Below are positions 53,443-62,352 of a DNA stretch of 64,000 nucleotides, in pieces. A program made the position numbers and the translations under genes. The notes beneath the pieces were generated by a model that searched no databases, was not told where the DNA came from, and saw nothing but the letters and a program-made list of their open reading frames with translations. Position 1 is the first letter of the stretch; the number at the start of each line of letters is the position of its first letter. This DNA is from Eggerthellaceae bacterium. GTDB taxonomy: Bacteria > Actinomycetota > Coriobacteriia > Coriobacteriales > Eggerthellaceae. The stretch lies in the NCBI GenBank assembly GCA_017432445.1, contig JAFRJC010000137.1:203548-267547 (forward strand), in the 5' to 3' direction.

Positions 53443-54147
53443 ATGTCCCCACTGCTGCCGCTGGACACGTGGTCAGCCAGGGCGACAAGACCTGAGGTGT
53501 CACCCAAGTCGAAGTGTTTCCTCGTGGGCGAGGGGGCAAACACCGAGTACTGGTACCTGGAAAGCCTGGCTGAGCGGCTAGCCAAGATGGACCTCCCGGA
53601 GCTTATCGAGCTCAAGCCCGTGAAGCGTACGGGCGACGACAGAAACCAGTCGGCACCCAGGAGCCTGCTCGAACAGGCGCGCAGAATCCGCGCCGATGAG
53701 GACGGCGATTTCGGATTCGACGAGGCAACGGACCGCATCGTGGCGTTCTTCGACATCGATGCCTACAAGGGAGATGCCGCTCTGTACGAAAGCGATCTCG
53801 AGAGCTTTAGGGACATCGCCCAGGTTGCGGTCACCAACCCGAGCTTCGAACTGTTCCTATTGTTGCATCTGGACGGCGCAATCAATCGAATTGTACTTCC
53901 GAACGAACAGGAAATCTTGCTGAATTCCTACGTTGGAAGACGCAGGTTCGTGGAAAAGCTCGCCAGGGACGAGCTCGGCATAAATGTTAAAAGGAACCGT
54001 ACAGTTGGCAAGCTTGCTGATAGATTCGAGATTGCAGCCAGGGCGGAGACGGCCTTAAACCAAAATCCAGCAAAAGCGATGGGAAGGCTCACCAGCAATG
54101 TCGCTGCCTCCATCAACACGGTAATCCAAGAGGGCTCTGCCTTATAA
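53443..54147 (+). CDS. rloB: RloB-family protein (AbiLii-like)
   Basis: The ATG at 53443 follows AGGAGG, giving 234 residues. The N-terminal FLVGEGANTEYWYLESLA matches the RloB acidic Glu motif, FFDIDAYKG gives the Asp of the TOPRIM-like core, and TNPSFELFLLLHLDGAI is the family's strongest block. RloB/AbiLii proteins are thought to be nucleic-acid-acting partners of the RloA ATPase. It is coupled to rloA. Genes of this type are commonly found in restriction and anticodon-nuclease loci. Confidence 0.85.
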   Translation: MSPLLPLDTWSARATRPEVSPKSKCFLVGEGANTEYWYLESLAERLAKMDLPELIELKPVKRTGDDRNQSAPRSLLEQARRIRADEDGDFGFDEATDRIVAFFDIDAYKGDAALYESDLESFRDIAQVAVTNPSFELFLLLHLDGAINRIVLPNEQEILLNSYVGRRRFVEKLARDELGINVKRNRTVGKLADRFEIAARAETALNQNPAKAMGRLTSNVAASINTVIQEGSAL

Positions 54148-54505
54148 GATTGCCATGTTGGCGCATCCTTACCGCCGGCAAAACAAGTTACCGTCTACAG
54201 CTTCATCGCGAGCAAGTTGCACCAGAGCCGCTCTATGCGGTTCTGACCCTTGTCGGAGAGGCTCCCCGAACCCGCCGGGCTGGCAGCGTGGGCTGCCGGT
54301 GTCTGGCGACGCAACCGCAGCCTCTGGCTGCTGACTTCCGCGAGGCTCGCGGAAGGGGGATGTAATGCGAACGCGTGGGTTCCGTCGCCGATTGCAAGGC
54401 TTTCATGGCCGGCGGCGCCAGGCGCGTTCGGGATGGCGAAGGCCCCGCAACCGTTTGGGGGTTTCGGGGCCCGCGGTCGCCCGCGCCGGGAGGCACGACC
54501 GCAGC
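54148..54505. other. GC-rich non-coding region between rloB and the relaxase
   Basis: No gene is supported. Short stems such as GGCTGGCAGCGTGGGCTGCC (about 54278) and CCGCGAGGCTCGCGG (about 54341-54355) are visible. The relaxase ends at its right edge. Mobilization elements often keep oriT or regulatory RNA near such genes, but no nick-site motif can be read with confidence. Confidence 0.4.
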
Positions 54506-56104
54506 CTACAGCTCGGGGCCGCGGTCTCTGCCCTTCGCGCGCGATTCCCGCCCGCGTCGTTCATGGTTGTCGAGGATGTAGTCGATGTTGCTCTTCGCGA
54601 TCGAGATGTCCCAGTTGCGCTTGCGCTCGTCGCACCAATTCTCGTAGAGCGCGTCGCGCTCGCGTTCGAGGCGCGCTTTCTCCTCGCGCATCTCCCTGAT
54701 CGTCGGCGGCCTGCCGTCGGGGAAGATCTCGGCGAGGGCCTTGCGCGCCTCGTTGCATTCCTCGAGCTCCCTCCGGTGGGCGAGGTAGAACGCCCTGCGG
54801 TTGCTCGATGCTCGGTAGGCGCGCCAGGCTTCGCGGTTCGATAGGTACTTTCCCGACGCGCGAATCGCACGGCCGATGCGGCGTATCTCGGCCTCCTTGG
54901 CGTCGAGCGAGGCCTTGGCCTCTGACAGCGCCCTCGACGAGAGTGACTTCGCCGCGTCGAGCTCGTCGCGCGTCTCGAAGCCCGCCTCCTGCACGAAGGC
55001 GACCGACTCGGAGAGCTTTCGGAGGTTCGACGCCCTCACCTTGTTTTCGTACGCAGCCCCCCTCGAGCGGATGGCCTCGTTGATTTCGGAGACGAGCGAC
55101 TGCCCCGAAGGCATCCTTCCGTGAGCGAGCCGGTATCTGATGCACGCGTCGATGACGGGCCATTCGTAGTCTACGCCCAACGCCCGGCCGGTGATGTTCC
55201 TGTCGCGTTCGGGATGCCTGTACGCGATGCGGCCGCGGGACATGCTGCAGCCGATCCCGTGCTCGGATCTTAGAATCTCGACGAAGGAGTCGAAGCCGTC
55301 GGCGCGTGATCGGGCGTCGCGGACGGCGATGCGGACCTGCTGCTTCTGGGTCTGGTAGTGTGAACGTCTCGCGCCGCCTCCCCGGGATTCCGTCTTCTCC
55401 GAATCGGCGCGGGATTCGGGGCCGGCCCCGGTGCCCGGCTCCTTGCCTTCGGCGCGCTCCCCGATTTCGAGCCGTCTCTTCGCCCAGTACTCCCGGTCGG
55501 TGACGCGCTCTCTGGCGGGCGACAGCAGGTCCACCTGGTGCAGGTTGCGCGCCCGGCACATGTCCATGACGGCGCGCTTGAGCTCGGCGTGGCACTTGTT
55601 CGTGGCGTGGTGCTTGCCGCCGGCCCGCCACTCGCTCTGATGCGTCATCCAGTCCCGCACCGGCTCGTCGAGGCTGCGGACGCTGCAGAAGACGATGTGG
55701 GCGTGCACGTTGCCGGTTCCGTTGCGCCCTCCGGGATGGGTGCATACGACGCCCACGTGCCCGCCGAACCACTCGCGCGCGAACCGCGCGGCCATCGCGT
55801 GGGCCTCCTCCACCGTGAGGCCCACCTCGGCATCTCGCGGGTCGAAGCTGAGGATGTAGTGGTGGGCCTTCACGTCTCCGGGGAGACGGTTCTTGCGGTG
55901 AAGGTCGTTCACGGCTCTGGCGGCGAGCGGGTACGAGAGCGGCTCGCAGTTTATGCCGTCCATGAGGAAGTCCTCGCGGGGAATTGGCCTGCCGGAATCG
56001 TCCAGGATCGCCTTGCCGCCCAGCTCGTCGTGCTGGTACATCAGGTAGTCGATGGCGGCCTGGTAGTCGCCGTTCTTCACCGGGATGTGCTTAAGGACCG
56101 CCAA
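54506..56104 (-). CDS. Relaxase (MobP/MobA type)
   Basis: The TTG at 56104 (with GGGGGTGGACGC upstream) is taken as start, giving 532 residues and AVLKHIPVKNGDYQAAIDYLMYQ as N-terminus with the likely catalytic Tyr in YLMYQHDE. The HUH signature HAHIVFCSV is in VHAHIVFCS, after AHHYILSFDP. A Lys/Glu-rich helical C-terminus (about 330-532) follows. It would nick oriT and pilot DNA during conjugation by a helper. It overlaps mobC by 28 bases. Confidence 0.82.
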   Translation of the reverse strand: MAVLKHIPVKNGDYQAAIDYLMYQHDELGGKAILDDSGRPIPREDFLMDGINCEPLSYPLAARAVNDLHRKNRLPGDVKAHHYILSFDPRDAEVGLTVEEAHAMAARFAREWFGGHVGVVCTHPGGRNGTGNVHAHIVFCSVRSLDEPVRDWMTHQSEWRAGGKHHATNKCHAELKRAVMDMCRARNLHQVDLLSPARERVTDREYWAKRRLEIGERAEGKEPGTGAGPESRADSEKTESRGGGARRSHYQTQKQQVRIAVRDARSRADGFDSFVEILRSEHGIGCSMSRGRIAYRHPERDRNITGRALGVDYEWPVIDACIRYRLAHGRMPSGQSLVSEINEAIRSRGAAYENKVRASNLRKLSESVAFVQEAGFETRDELDAAKSLSSRALSEAKASLDAKEAEIRRIGRAIRASGKYLSNREAWRAYRASSNRRAFYLAHRRELEECNEARKALAEIFPDGRPPTIREMREEKARLERERDALYENWCDERKRNWDISIAKSNIDYILDNHERRGRESRAKGRDRGPEL

Positions 56105-56484
56105 GCGTCCACCCCCATGTCCACTCCCTCGGTCGCGAGCTCGGTGAGCACGTGCGCGCACTCCGTCACCTCCACGAAAGCCGCGCTCGCCTCGGCGCGG
56201 AGCGCGTCGTCCATCGCCGTGTGGCGGTTGAGCCACCTCGCTATCTGGTTCAGGTTGTTGCCGACGCGCCCGAGCGCGGCGACCGCGGGCTCGATGCCGC
56301 GCGCGTCGAGCACGATGGGGTTCACGTATTTGAGCTGCCTGCCGAGAATCAGGCGCCTGGCGTAGACCGCGACGGCAAGCTTGCAGCCATCGGCTTCCTT
56401 TTCGATGCATCGGTACTGGTCTTCCGTGAACCTGACCGTGATCCTCTTGTCATGCTTGTCCGCTGTGTTCGGTTTCTCCGACAT
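56077..56484 (-). CDS. mobC: MobC-like relaxosome protein
   Basis: This 135-residue protein has a ribbon-helix-helix-like start (KRITVRFTEDQYRCIEKEADGCKLAVAVYARR) and the MobC motif GRVGNNLNQIARWLN at about 90-104. MobC proteins help the relaxase bind and open oriT. Its 3' end overlaps the relaxase start. An oriT is expected close upstream, in or around the end of the RepA-like gene, but no inverted repeat there is convincing. Confidence 0.82.
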   Translation of the reverse strand: MSEKPNTADKHDKRITVRFTEDQYRCIEKEADGCKLAVAVYARRLILGRQLKYVNPIVLDARGIEPAVAALGRVGNNLNQIARWLNRHTAMDDALRAEASAAFVEVTECAHVLTELATEGVDMGVDAWRSLSTSR

Positions 56485-56494
56485 CGTTCCCTCC

Positions 56495-57487
56495 TCAGGG
56501 TTCCTGGCCGTCCGGCTCCATCCGCCATAGCGTGAGGATGGTGCCCTCCCGCGCGTGCTGGCGCCGGTAGCATACGTTGCGTGATGACATGAAATCGGCG
56601 TGCTGGGCGAGGTGCTTGCCGAACGCGGCCACGCTCACGTCGCCGGCGCCCACCGCGCAGAGGAGCTGGGTCGCGGTTCCCTGCCACTGCCCTGGATGCG
56701 AGGCCATGAAGTCGACCGTGCGCAGCACGTCGTCGGGGACGTCGCGCTCCTCGAGCTCCTCGCGGCTCGTCACCTCGACCAGGTGCCAGCGGCAGTCGCG
56801 GAAGCGAACCTTCAGCTCCAGAAACTCCCGGTCGCGCCCCGCGAGCGAGAGCGTCGCGTTGCCGTCCGAGCGGTTGACGTCCGACAGCACCATGGTGCTG
56901 TCGGCGCATCCAGTGATGCCGGTCGTCCCGCTCACGGTGTTGAACACGTCGGCATCCCCCATCTTGCGCGTGTGGTGCACGGCCACGATCGCGATGCCGT
57001 TGGCGTCCGCGAGCTTCTTGAGCGCCGTCAGGTCGGCGTAGTCGGCGGCGTAGGCGCTGTCGCGGCTGGGCTCGCGCACCATCTGGAACGTGTCGACGAT
57101 GACGAGCTTCACGGCCGCGTGCGCGGCCAGGTAGTCCTCGATCTGCGGGATGAGGCCGCTTGCCACCTTCGCCGCCGCCGTGGCGAAGTCGAGCTCTCCG
57201 CTCGTCTCGTCGACGAGCTTCCACGAGCGCGTCTTCAGCCGGTTGCGCGTGTCCTCGAGCGCGAGGTAGAGCACGTCGGACTTCGCGGTGGCGAAGCCGA
57301 GGAAGCTCTCGCCTTGCGCGACCGATATCGCCATGTCGAGCGCAAGCCACGACTTGCCGGCCTTCGGCGGCCCGACGAGCAGGTGGAGGCCCGTCGTGAT
57401 GAAATCCTCTACGATCCAGTCGGCTTCCTCGGGCGGCTCCTGCAGGATCTCGCGCAGCGAGAACGTCTCAAGGCCTGGCACGGTCAT
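56495..57487 (-). CDS. RepA-like AAA ATPase/helicase
   Basis: The ATG at 57487 (AGGGGGGAC upstream) gives 330 residues with Walker A GPPKAGKSWLALDMAI, Walker B KLVIVDTFQMV and the HHTRKMGDADVFNTVSGTTGI segment of the hexameric RSF1010 RepA/AAA_25 group. The C-terminus (WQGTATQLLCAVG...) resembles a winged-helix module. It probably unwinds or replicates the excised element. It overlaps the small upstream gene by 20 bases and precedes mobC by ten, so replication and mobilization form one operon. Confidence 0.82.
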   Translation of the reverse strand: MTVPGLETFSLREILQEPPEEADWIVEDFITTGLHLLVGPPKAGKSWLALDMAISVAQGESFLGFATAKSDVLYLALEDTRNRLKTRSWKLVDETSGELDFATAAAKVASGLIPQIEDYLAAHAAVKLVIVDTFQMVREPSRDSAYAADYADLTALKKLADANGIAIVAVHHTRKMGDADVFNTVSGTTGITGCADSTMVLSDVNRSDGNATLSLAGRDREFLELKVRFRDCRWHLVEVTSREELEERDVPDDVLRTVDFMASHPGQWQGTATQLLCAVGAGDVSVAAFGKHLAQHADFMSSRNVCYRRQHAREGTILTLWRMEPDGQEP

Positions 57488-57704
57488 CGCGTCCCCCCTT
57501 CGCCTGGCACGTCTGCCATCGGCCCCGGACGTCCTTGGCCATCTCCACGCCGAGCTCCTGCGCGAGCGCCTCCATGCCGTCCTCCAGGTCGAACACGTAC
57601 CGCGCGAGCTCCTCGGCGTCAGGCCATGCGTCGAGGCCGTGCGCGCGCAGCATGCGCGCGTCGTCGGCCGCGTCCCTGAAGTACGTTGAGTCCCTACCTC
57701 GCAT
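57468..57704 (-). CDS. Small helical protein of the mobilization operon (78 aa)
   Basis: AAGGAG precedes the ATG at 57704. The protein is mostly helical and acidic (DAEELARYVFDLEDGMEALAQELGVEMAKDVRGRWQ). No domain is recognised. It overlaps the RepA-like start by 20 bases and the upstream AlpA-like gene by 11, so it belongs to one tightly packed operon. Confidence 0.55.
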   Translation of the reverse strand: MRGRDSTYFRDAADDARMLRAHGLDAWPDAEELARYVFDLEDGMEALAQELGVEMAKDVRGRWQTCQAKGGRDDRARP

Positions 57705-57930
57705 GGCTTGCTCCTTTCCTTTGCGTAGTGGCCTTGGGCCAGGTGATGTCGATGCTGCCGTGCTCCTCGAGGTAGGCGTCCAGGTCGCTCGCGCGCACGA
57801 AGACGGCGTGGCCGATGTGCACTACCCCGACCTCGTGCATGAGCAGCAGCGCCTTGCTGCGCCCGCAGTCGAAGAGCTCGGCGAAGTCCCTCCATCCCAG
57901 GTAGGGCCTCGGGTATGCGGTTGTCTGCAT
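57694..57930 (-). CDS. AlpA/excisionase-like helix-turn-helix protein
   Basis: The ATG at 57930 with GGAGGAAC upstream gives 78 residues. YLGWRDFAELFDCGRSKALLLMHEVGVVHIGHAVFVRASDLDAYLEEHG fits the small MerR/AlpA-like HTH of excisionases and element regulators. It is the first gene of the mobilization operon and diverges from the zinc-finger gene. It may direct excision or control operon expression. Confidence 0.65.
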   Translation of the reverse strand: MQTTAYPRPYLGWRDFAELFDCGRSKALLLMHEVGVVHIGHAVFVRASDLDAYLEEHGSIDITWPKATTQRKGASHAR

Positions 57931-58063
57931 GTGTTCCTCCTTCCCGGCGGGGCGCCCAAGACTCCCCGCCGGCTCCTGCGTTCGTTTTTCGTTTGGGCTG
58001 ATGCGGCATGTGGCCATGCGATGCGCTTTCGCCCGTTTCGCGCCGAACCGGTTTGGCACCTCC

Positions 58064-58069
58064 TATAAT
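58064..58069 (+). promoter_or_regulatory. -10 box next to the start codon
   Basis: TATAAT ends six bases before the ATG at 58076. Transcription would begin at the start codon, and no Shine-Dalgarno is present there. No clear -35 box is seen. Confidence 0.4.
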
Positions 58070-58075
58070 GCCGAA

Positions 58076-59359
58076 ATGACCTATACGGTTCTAGCCATAG
58101 GAAAACGTATGGAATTCTGCTTCGACGGCGTCATGAAGCTCGACAACAGGACCGGCCGCGTCGTCGGCGCCGACGTCCGCGTCGAGGGCGGCGACACGTT
58201 CCTGTTCACCCCGGGCCCCGCCTCCGACGGGTTGGGCGCGATGCCGAAGGCCCCGGAGGTGAAGAGGGAGGCGTTCCTCGACTTCGCCCGCGTCCGCGCC
58301 GATGCGGCCCTGAAGAGCGGGGGTGAAGGGGCGTCCGGAAACGCGCTCGTCGAGGGCCTCCTGGCGTTCGCCGTCGAGCACGGGCCGCTGTTCGGGTTCG
58401 CGGGGCTCTCCGACGACGCTCCCGAGATCCGCGAGCCGGTGTCGGACTGGGTATCCGCCCAGCTGGTGATGGAGCGCGCGTTGAAGGCCGAGGTCTTCTC
58501 GCGCGGCGGGGAGGTCGATGCGTCCGAAATCGACGCGTGCTTCAGGGTGGAGGCGTACGCCGACGATGAGGTCGGCTACTGGGCCTACGTCTTCGACCCG
58601 GGAATCGCACCGGGCGAGCTGTACCGGACCTGCCTGAAGCCGAGCTCGGTTGATGGCTACACCGCCGAGGACGGGAGCATCCTGCGCAGCTACTGGATCG
58701 ACGGGTGCACGAGCCCGGTTCCAGGCGCGCCGCTCTACGACGCCGGCATGATCGCGCAGTTCGTGACCGTCTACCCCGCCGAGGTGTTCGGGCGGGCGCC
58801 CTGGCCGGACGCGATCCTGCCGCTTTCGGTCGTGAGGGGGCGGGCCGAGGTCGAGGCCGAGGTCGCATCTCTGCTGAAGATCGTCGCGGGCAAGCACACG
58901 GGCGGGGTCTCGCTCGACTTCCGCAACCCCATGTCCGCCGTGGGCGCGTGGGAGGAGGGCGCCTACGGCATCGTCTGCACGTCCTACCTGTCGTACATGT
59001 GGCACGAGCTCGCGCAGGCCTACACCCGCAGCGCCTTCCGCGTGTGCGCCAACCCGAAGTGCGAGAACGTCATATCGATCAACGAGGAGACGAGCTCGGG
59101 CAAGCGGTTCTGCAGCGAGAGGTGCCGCGCGCAGGCGAACAACGCCAAGCTGAGCGCGCAGAACGCGCGCGCACGCGAGGCTTTCTACGCGTGCAAGGAC
59201 TACGCGGAGATTTACAGGGAGGCGTTCGGCAAGGCGCTCTCGTTCAAGGACCCGGAGCGGGCAAAGCTCTGCAAGAGGCTCGACAGGTGGATAGAGAAGG
59301 ACTTCGCGAAGACGGCGAGAGGGAAGTCCGCGCTGAAGCAAGGCGCCGCCAGTCGGTGA
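58076..59359 (+). CDS. Hypothetical protein with C-terminal CGNR-like zinc finger
   Basis: The start at 58076 gives 427 residues, and a second ATG at 58109 has AGGAAA upstream and is also possible. The C-terminal part has FRVCANPKCENVI...KRFCSERCRAQANNAK, two CxxxC pairs like the CGNR zinc finger, and a Lys/Arg-rich tail. The N-terminal ~320 residues have no domain I recognise. It diverges from the mobilization operon and converges with abiEii. Confidence 0.6.
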   Translation: MTYTVLAIGKRMEFCFDGVMKLDNRTGRVVGADVRVEGGDTFLFTPGPASDGLGAMPKAPEVKREAFLDFARVRADAALKSGGEGASGNALVEGLLAFAVEHGPLFGFAGLSDDAPEIREPVSDWVSAQLVMERALKAEVFSRGGEVDASEIDACFRVEAYADDEVGYWAYVFDPGIAPGELYRTCLKPSSVDGYTAEDGSILRSYWIDGCTSPVPGAPLYDAGMIAQFVTVYPAEVFGRAPWPDAILPLSVVRGRAEVEAEVASLLKIVAGKHTGGVSLDFRNPMSAVGAWEEGAYGIVCTSYLSYMWHELAQAYTRSAFRVCANPKCENVISINEETSSGKRFCSERCRAQANNAKLSAQNARAREAFYACKDYAEIYREAFGKALSFKDPERAKLCKRLDRWIEKDFAKTARGKSALKQGAASR

Positions 59360-59405
59360 CGGGCGCGGGCGTATCCTGGAAGAAGCGTCACTTCCGTCAC
59401 AGCCG

Positions 59406-60239
59406 TCACTTGTGAGGTTCGCTGTTGGCGATTCTTTCGATGAGGTCGTTCGCCCAGGCGACGGCGTCGTCGAGCGACTCGAGTACGGGGAGACCCTTTC
59501 CCTGCTCCTCGTAGATGGCATGCCAGCCATCTTTCGCTATCACGGGGCTTGGCCACGGCTGCTTGTTCCGATAAGCGAAGAGCCTCTTGCAGGTTGCGAG
59601 CGTCAGCGCGTAGTCCAGTTTCCCGGTGGCGTCGATGATCTGCAGGTCGACGAGGTCGTGCGCACGTTGGCTGCCTGGCTCGCTCAGGGCGTGGATCTTC
59701 TGGGCGGCCTGGTGGTGGAGCGGCATGAGCGGTACGGGATTGGGCCTTGGGAATCCGAGCCTGTCGAATAGGGCGACGATGTCGGGCGCAATTTCCAGGT
59801 CGGGATCGTCCGCATCGCCTATCTCGTTGTGGCCGACCTCGAGCTGCACGGTGAGCCACGGCTTTCCGTTGTAGGAGAGCTTCACGTCGAAGGGCTGCAT
59901 CACGTACTGGGCGGGAACGTCCTTGGGCGTCGCCTGCCTGCGCGTCACCAGTCTCCCGGTGAATCCGTTCCAGCCGCCAGCCAAGGCTGCTCCGAGCGAC
60001 TCGGCGAAGCGCTCGACCGTCTCGGCTCGGGCGACGTCCAGGTCGGTCGTGAAGCGCGTCGAGCTATCGCCTAGCCGCAACTTGATGGCAGAACCGCCCT
60101 TCACAGCCCCGCTGGGCAGCAGCTGACCGATGACAGCATTGGCCACGATGGCGCGCACCCTCAGGTATGCGTCGCGGTCGCCTTCGGCGATTCGGAGCAG
60201 CGTCTTGTCGAGGTTGACTTTGCTGTTCGGGGGATTCAT
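59406..60239 (-). CDS. abiEii: AbiEii-type nucleotidyltransferase toxin
   Basis: This 277-residue nucleotidyltransferase carries GAVKGGSAIKLRLGDSSTRFTTDLD, with the GG-x10-R-x-TxDxD signature that binds the nucleotide and metal, and a Lys/Glu-rich helical remainder (HHQAAQKIHALSE). AbiEii of type IV toxin-antitoxin systems modifies tRNA or other RNA with nucleotides. It starts four bases inside the end of abiEi, so the two are coupled and the antitoxin is made first. Confidence 0.88.
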   Translation of the reverse strand: MNPPNSKVNLDKTLLRIAEGDRDAYLRVRAIVANAVIGQLLPSGAVKGGSAIKLRLGDSSTRFTTDLDVARAETVERFAESLGAALAGGWNGFTGRLVTRRQATPKDVPAQYVMQPFDVKLSYNGKPWLTVQLEVGHNEIGDADDPDLEIAPDIVALFDRLGFPRPNPVPLMPLHHQAAQKIHALSEPGSQRAHDLVDLQIIDATGKLDYALTLATCKRLFAYRNKQPWPSPVIAKDGWHAIYEEQGKGLPVLESLDDAVAWANDLIERIANSEPHK

Positions 60240-60775
60240 GTGCGCACCTCGAGCTCCCTTGCGATTTCCCTCGCGTCGTCTGCCAGGAGGTACCCCTCCT
60301 GCCTCGCCCTCTCGACGGCCTCCTCGAGCCTGCCGCGCATCACGCTGGCGCGGGCTGCGCGGATTGCATCGGCCACGCTCTGGCTGGGAACCCCGTCGTA
60401 GACGGCGCCCGCCGTCTCTCCGGGGGTGTGCACGAGCCTGATGTAGCCGGGGAGGCTCTTCCTGACCCTGTGGGGCGTGGCGACGTGCAGGTAGGCGGGG
60501 TTTGTGGGGCAGAGCTCCAGCATGCCGAGCACTGCTTCTCCGTAGAGGAAGGCGTCCGGCCCGACGAGCGCAACCGCGAGCGCATAGGGGTCGTTGGGCT
60601 CGGGGATGCGCCTCGTTAACCGATAGACCCCCTGGCCGACCCGCTCGATTCGACCGCGCCTGGCGTACTGAACCAGCTCGTTGTTGGTCACGCCAGCCGC
60701 ACGTGCCTGGGAGGACGTGATGAGGCCGAAGTTGTCCGCTGCGATCTCGTAGATTATGTCGTCGAACTTTGTCAT
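60236..60775 (-). CDS. abiEi: AbiEi-type antitoxin
   Basis: The ATG at 60775 is chosen over longer in-frame starts because the family begins here (MTKFDDIIYEIAADNFGLITSSQARAAGVT), giving 179 residues. The N-terminal winged helix is followed by the AbiEi domain (LVHTPGETAGAVYDGVPSQSVADAIRAA). It represses its own promoter and neutralises the toxin. It lies just downstream of the integrase on the same strand. Confidence 0.85.
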   Translation of the reverse strand: MTKFDDIIYEIAADNFGLITSSQARAAGVTNNELVQYARRGRIERVGQGVYRLTRRIPEPNDPYALAVALVGPDAFLYGEAVLGMLELCPTNPAYLHVATPHRVRKSLPGYIRLVHTPGETAGAVYDGVPSQSVADAIRAARASVMRGRLEEAVERARQEGYLLADDAREIARELEVRT

Positions 60776-60813
60776 GGCAAAAGTATAACGAATAAATAAT
60801 AGTTTTGGCAACA

Positions 60814-62340
60814 CTAAATCGAGAGACGGGTTTCGGATTCTTTCGTCGAGCAATCTAGCTGCCGCTTCGCGGCTGCGGCGTCGACAAGTTCGGTAACCCA
60901 CTTCGGCCATTCGCTCGCCTGCACAGTGGCAATCGTTTCCCGAAATACCTCCAGCGACTGCTCCTGCGGTGCCTTATCGCCGAGTGCGGCTTTCACGAAC
61001 GAGTCCATCGTCTTCGCCACCTCGCGTTCGTGTGAGGGCACCCTCTCGGCGTACAGCTCGAGTGTCGTGGAGGACCGGCGGTGGCCGAAATGCGCCTGCG
61101 CCGTCTTGACGTCGACGTTCGCGCCGACGAGGTACGTGGCGCCGAAGCTGCGAAGCGACTTGTACGACGGTCCGACGTATCCGCCGTGCTTCACGCGCAT
61201 GATGCCGCGGCTGTCGAGCCATTTCTCGTGGGTGGTGTACTCGCCCAGCCCCCGCTCGATCATGAGCGCGCGCATCCACCTGCTGAAGTTGTCGGCGTTC
61301 AAGTGGGTGCCGTAGTGCGAGCTGCATACGGGTGCCGTCTCGTCCCATTCCCTGCCGCAGGGGATCCTGCCCCGGTGCCACTCCTTCACCAAGTGCGGGA
61401 ACTCGGCTTTCTGGACATCGATCCATGCAAGGAGCAGGCCCTTTAAGAACGAGCCCATGGCGAGCGCCCGCTCGGAGCCAGCCTTGGCGGGGACTATCTT
61501 GCCGCGCTTGTCGAGCGTGCCTCGGATGTATATTGCATCCTTCTCGAAGTCGAGGTCGCAGGCGCGCAGGGCCAGCGCCTCTCCCAGGCGGATATGCTCG
61601 GTCATCCCGAGCCACAGCGCCACGACGCGGCCGTTGAGCTCCTGCTCGAACAGCCAAACGATGAACTGGGCCGCCACGTCCTCCTCGATGCGGCGGTGAG
61701 CCTTGGTCGCGGGGTTCACAGGCGGCTCGTGGACGGTCGTGACGAGCGCGCATGGGTTGTAATCGATGCACCCTGTAATCGCGGGGCGTTTCAGGATCTG
61801 CTTGAGCTTCTTGAACATCTTGAAGATGGTATGCTCCGACACGCCGTCCTCGCGCATCTTCGTGACGACCTTCTCGATGTGGCTCGGGGTGAGGTTGCGC
61901 ACGGTGACATTGGGGAATAGGATCTCAATGCGCTTGATTTCGCTCTCGTCGCGCTCGATGGTGCGGAAGGAGGGTTTGGCGATGCCCGTCGACCTGAACG
62001 TCGCCTCCGCCTGCACTCTGCGATCGTCCTGCCATTGGCGGGCGAACTCGGCGACGGTGAGGTTCACGCCGCCGTCGCCTTCGATGAGTTCCTTGCGGTA
62101 GCGCTCTGCCTCGACGAGGGCCCTCGCCTTGCTCGAAGCTTCAATCTGCCTCGATTTCGACCAGTACCAATTCTCGTGGGGGCCGCCCAGATGGGCGTCT
62201 GGCTCCATGCGGATGCGCGCCGAGTAGAGCCGGCCCGGCTCGATTGCCCGCAGCGAGATGCCATCTTCGAAGTAGGTCTTTGCTTTCTTGCTCTTGGCCA
62301 CCGTTGTCTTCCTGCGCCAAATGGTCTTCGTTTTGCGCAT
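60814..62340 (-). CDS. int: Tyrosine recombinase (integrase) of element B
   Basis: The ATG at 62340 is used, giving 508 residues; a GTG twelve bases earlier is possible. The N-terminal ~120 residues include an arm-binding (AP2-like) and SAM-like region. The catalytic domain has Arg in HIRLGEALALRACDLD (about residue 251), SLRSFGATYLVGANVDV where most relatives have HxLRHTFAT, and GHRRSSTTLELYAE with the nucleophile Tyr. The usual box II His is replaced. It lies beside the right attachment core, with three arm-like repeats between. Confidence 0.88.
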   Translation of the reverse strand: MRKTKTIWRRKTTVAKSKKAKTYFEDGISLRAIEPGRLYSARIRMEPDAHLGGPHENWYWSKSRQIEASSKARALVEAERYRKELIEGDGGVNLTVAEFARQWQDDRRVQAEATFRSTGIAKPSFRTIERDESEIKRIEILFPNVTVRNLTPSHIEKVVTKMREDGVSEHTIFKMFKKLKQILKRPAITGCIDYNPCALVTTVHEPPVNPATKAHRRIEEDVAAQFIVWLFEQELNGRVVALWLGMTEHIRLGEALALRACDLDFEKDAIYIRGTLDKRGKIVPAKAGSERALAMGSFLKGLLLAWIDVQKAEFPHLVKEWHRGRIPCGREWDETAPVCSSHYGTHLNADNFSRWMRALMIERGLGEYTTHEKWLDSRGIMRVKHGGYVGPSYKSLRSFGATYLVGANVDVKTAQAHFGHRRSSTTLELYAERVPSHEREVAKTMDSFVKAALGDKAPQEQSLEVFRETIATVQASEWPKWVTELVDAAAAKRQLDCSTKESETRLSI

Positions 62341-62352
62341 TATATAGCCCAC

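Noticed and set aside
56105..56410. An N-terminal extension of the relaxase frame
   Set aside because: It is the shadow of mobC (Arg/Ala/Gly-rich), and relaxase homology starts at the TTG at 56104.
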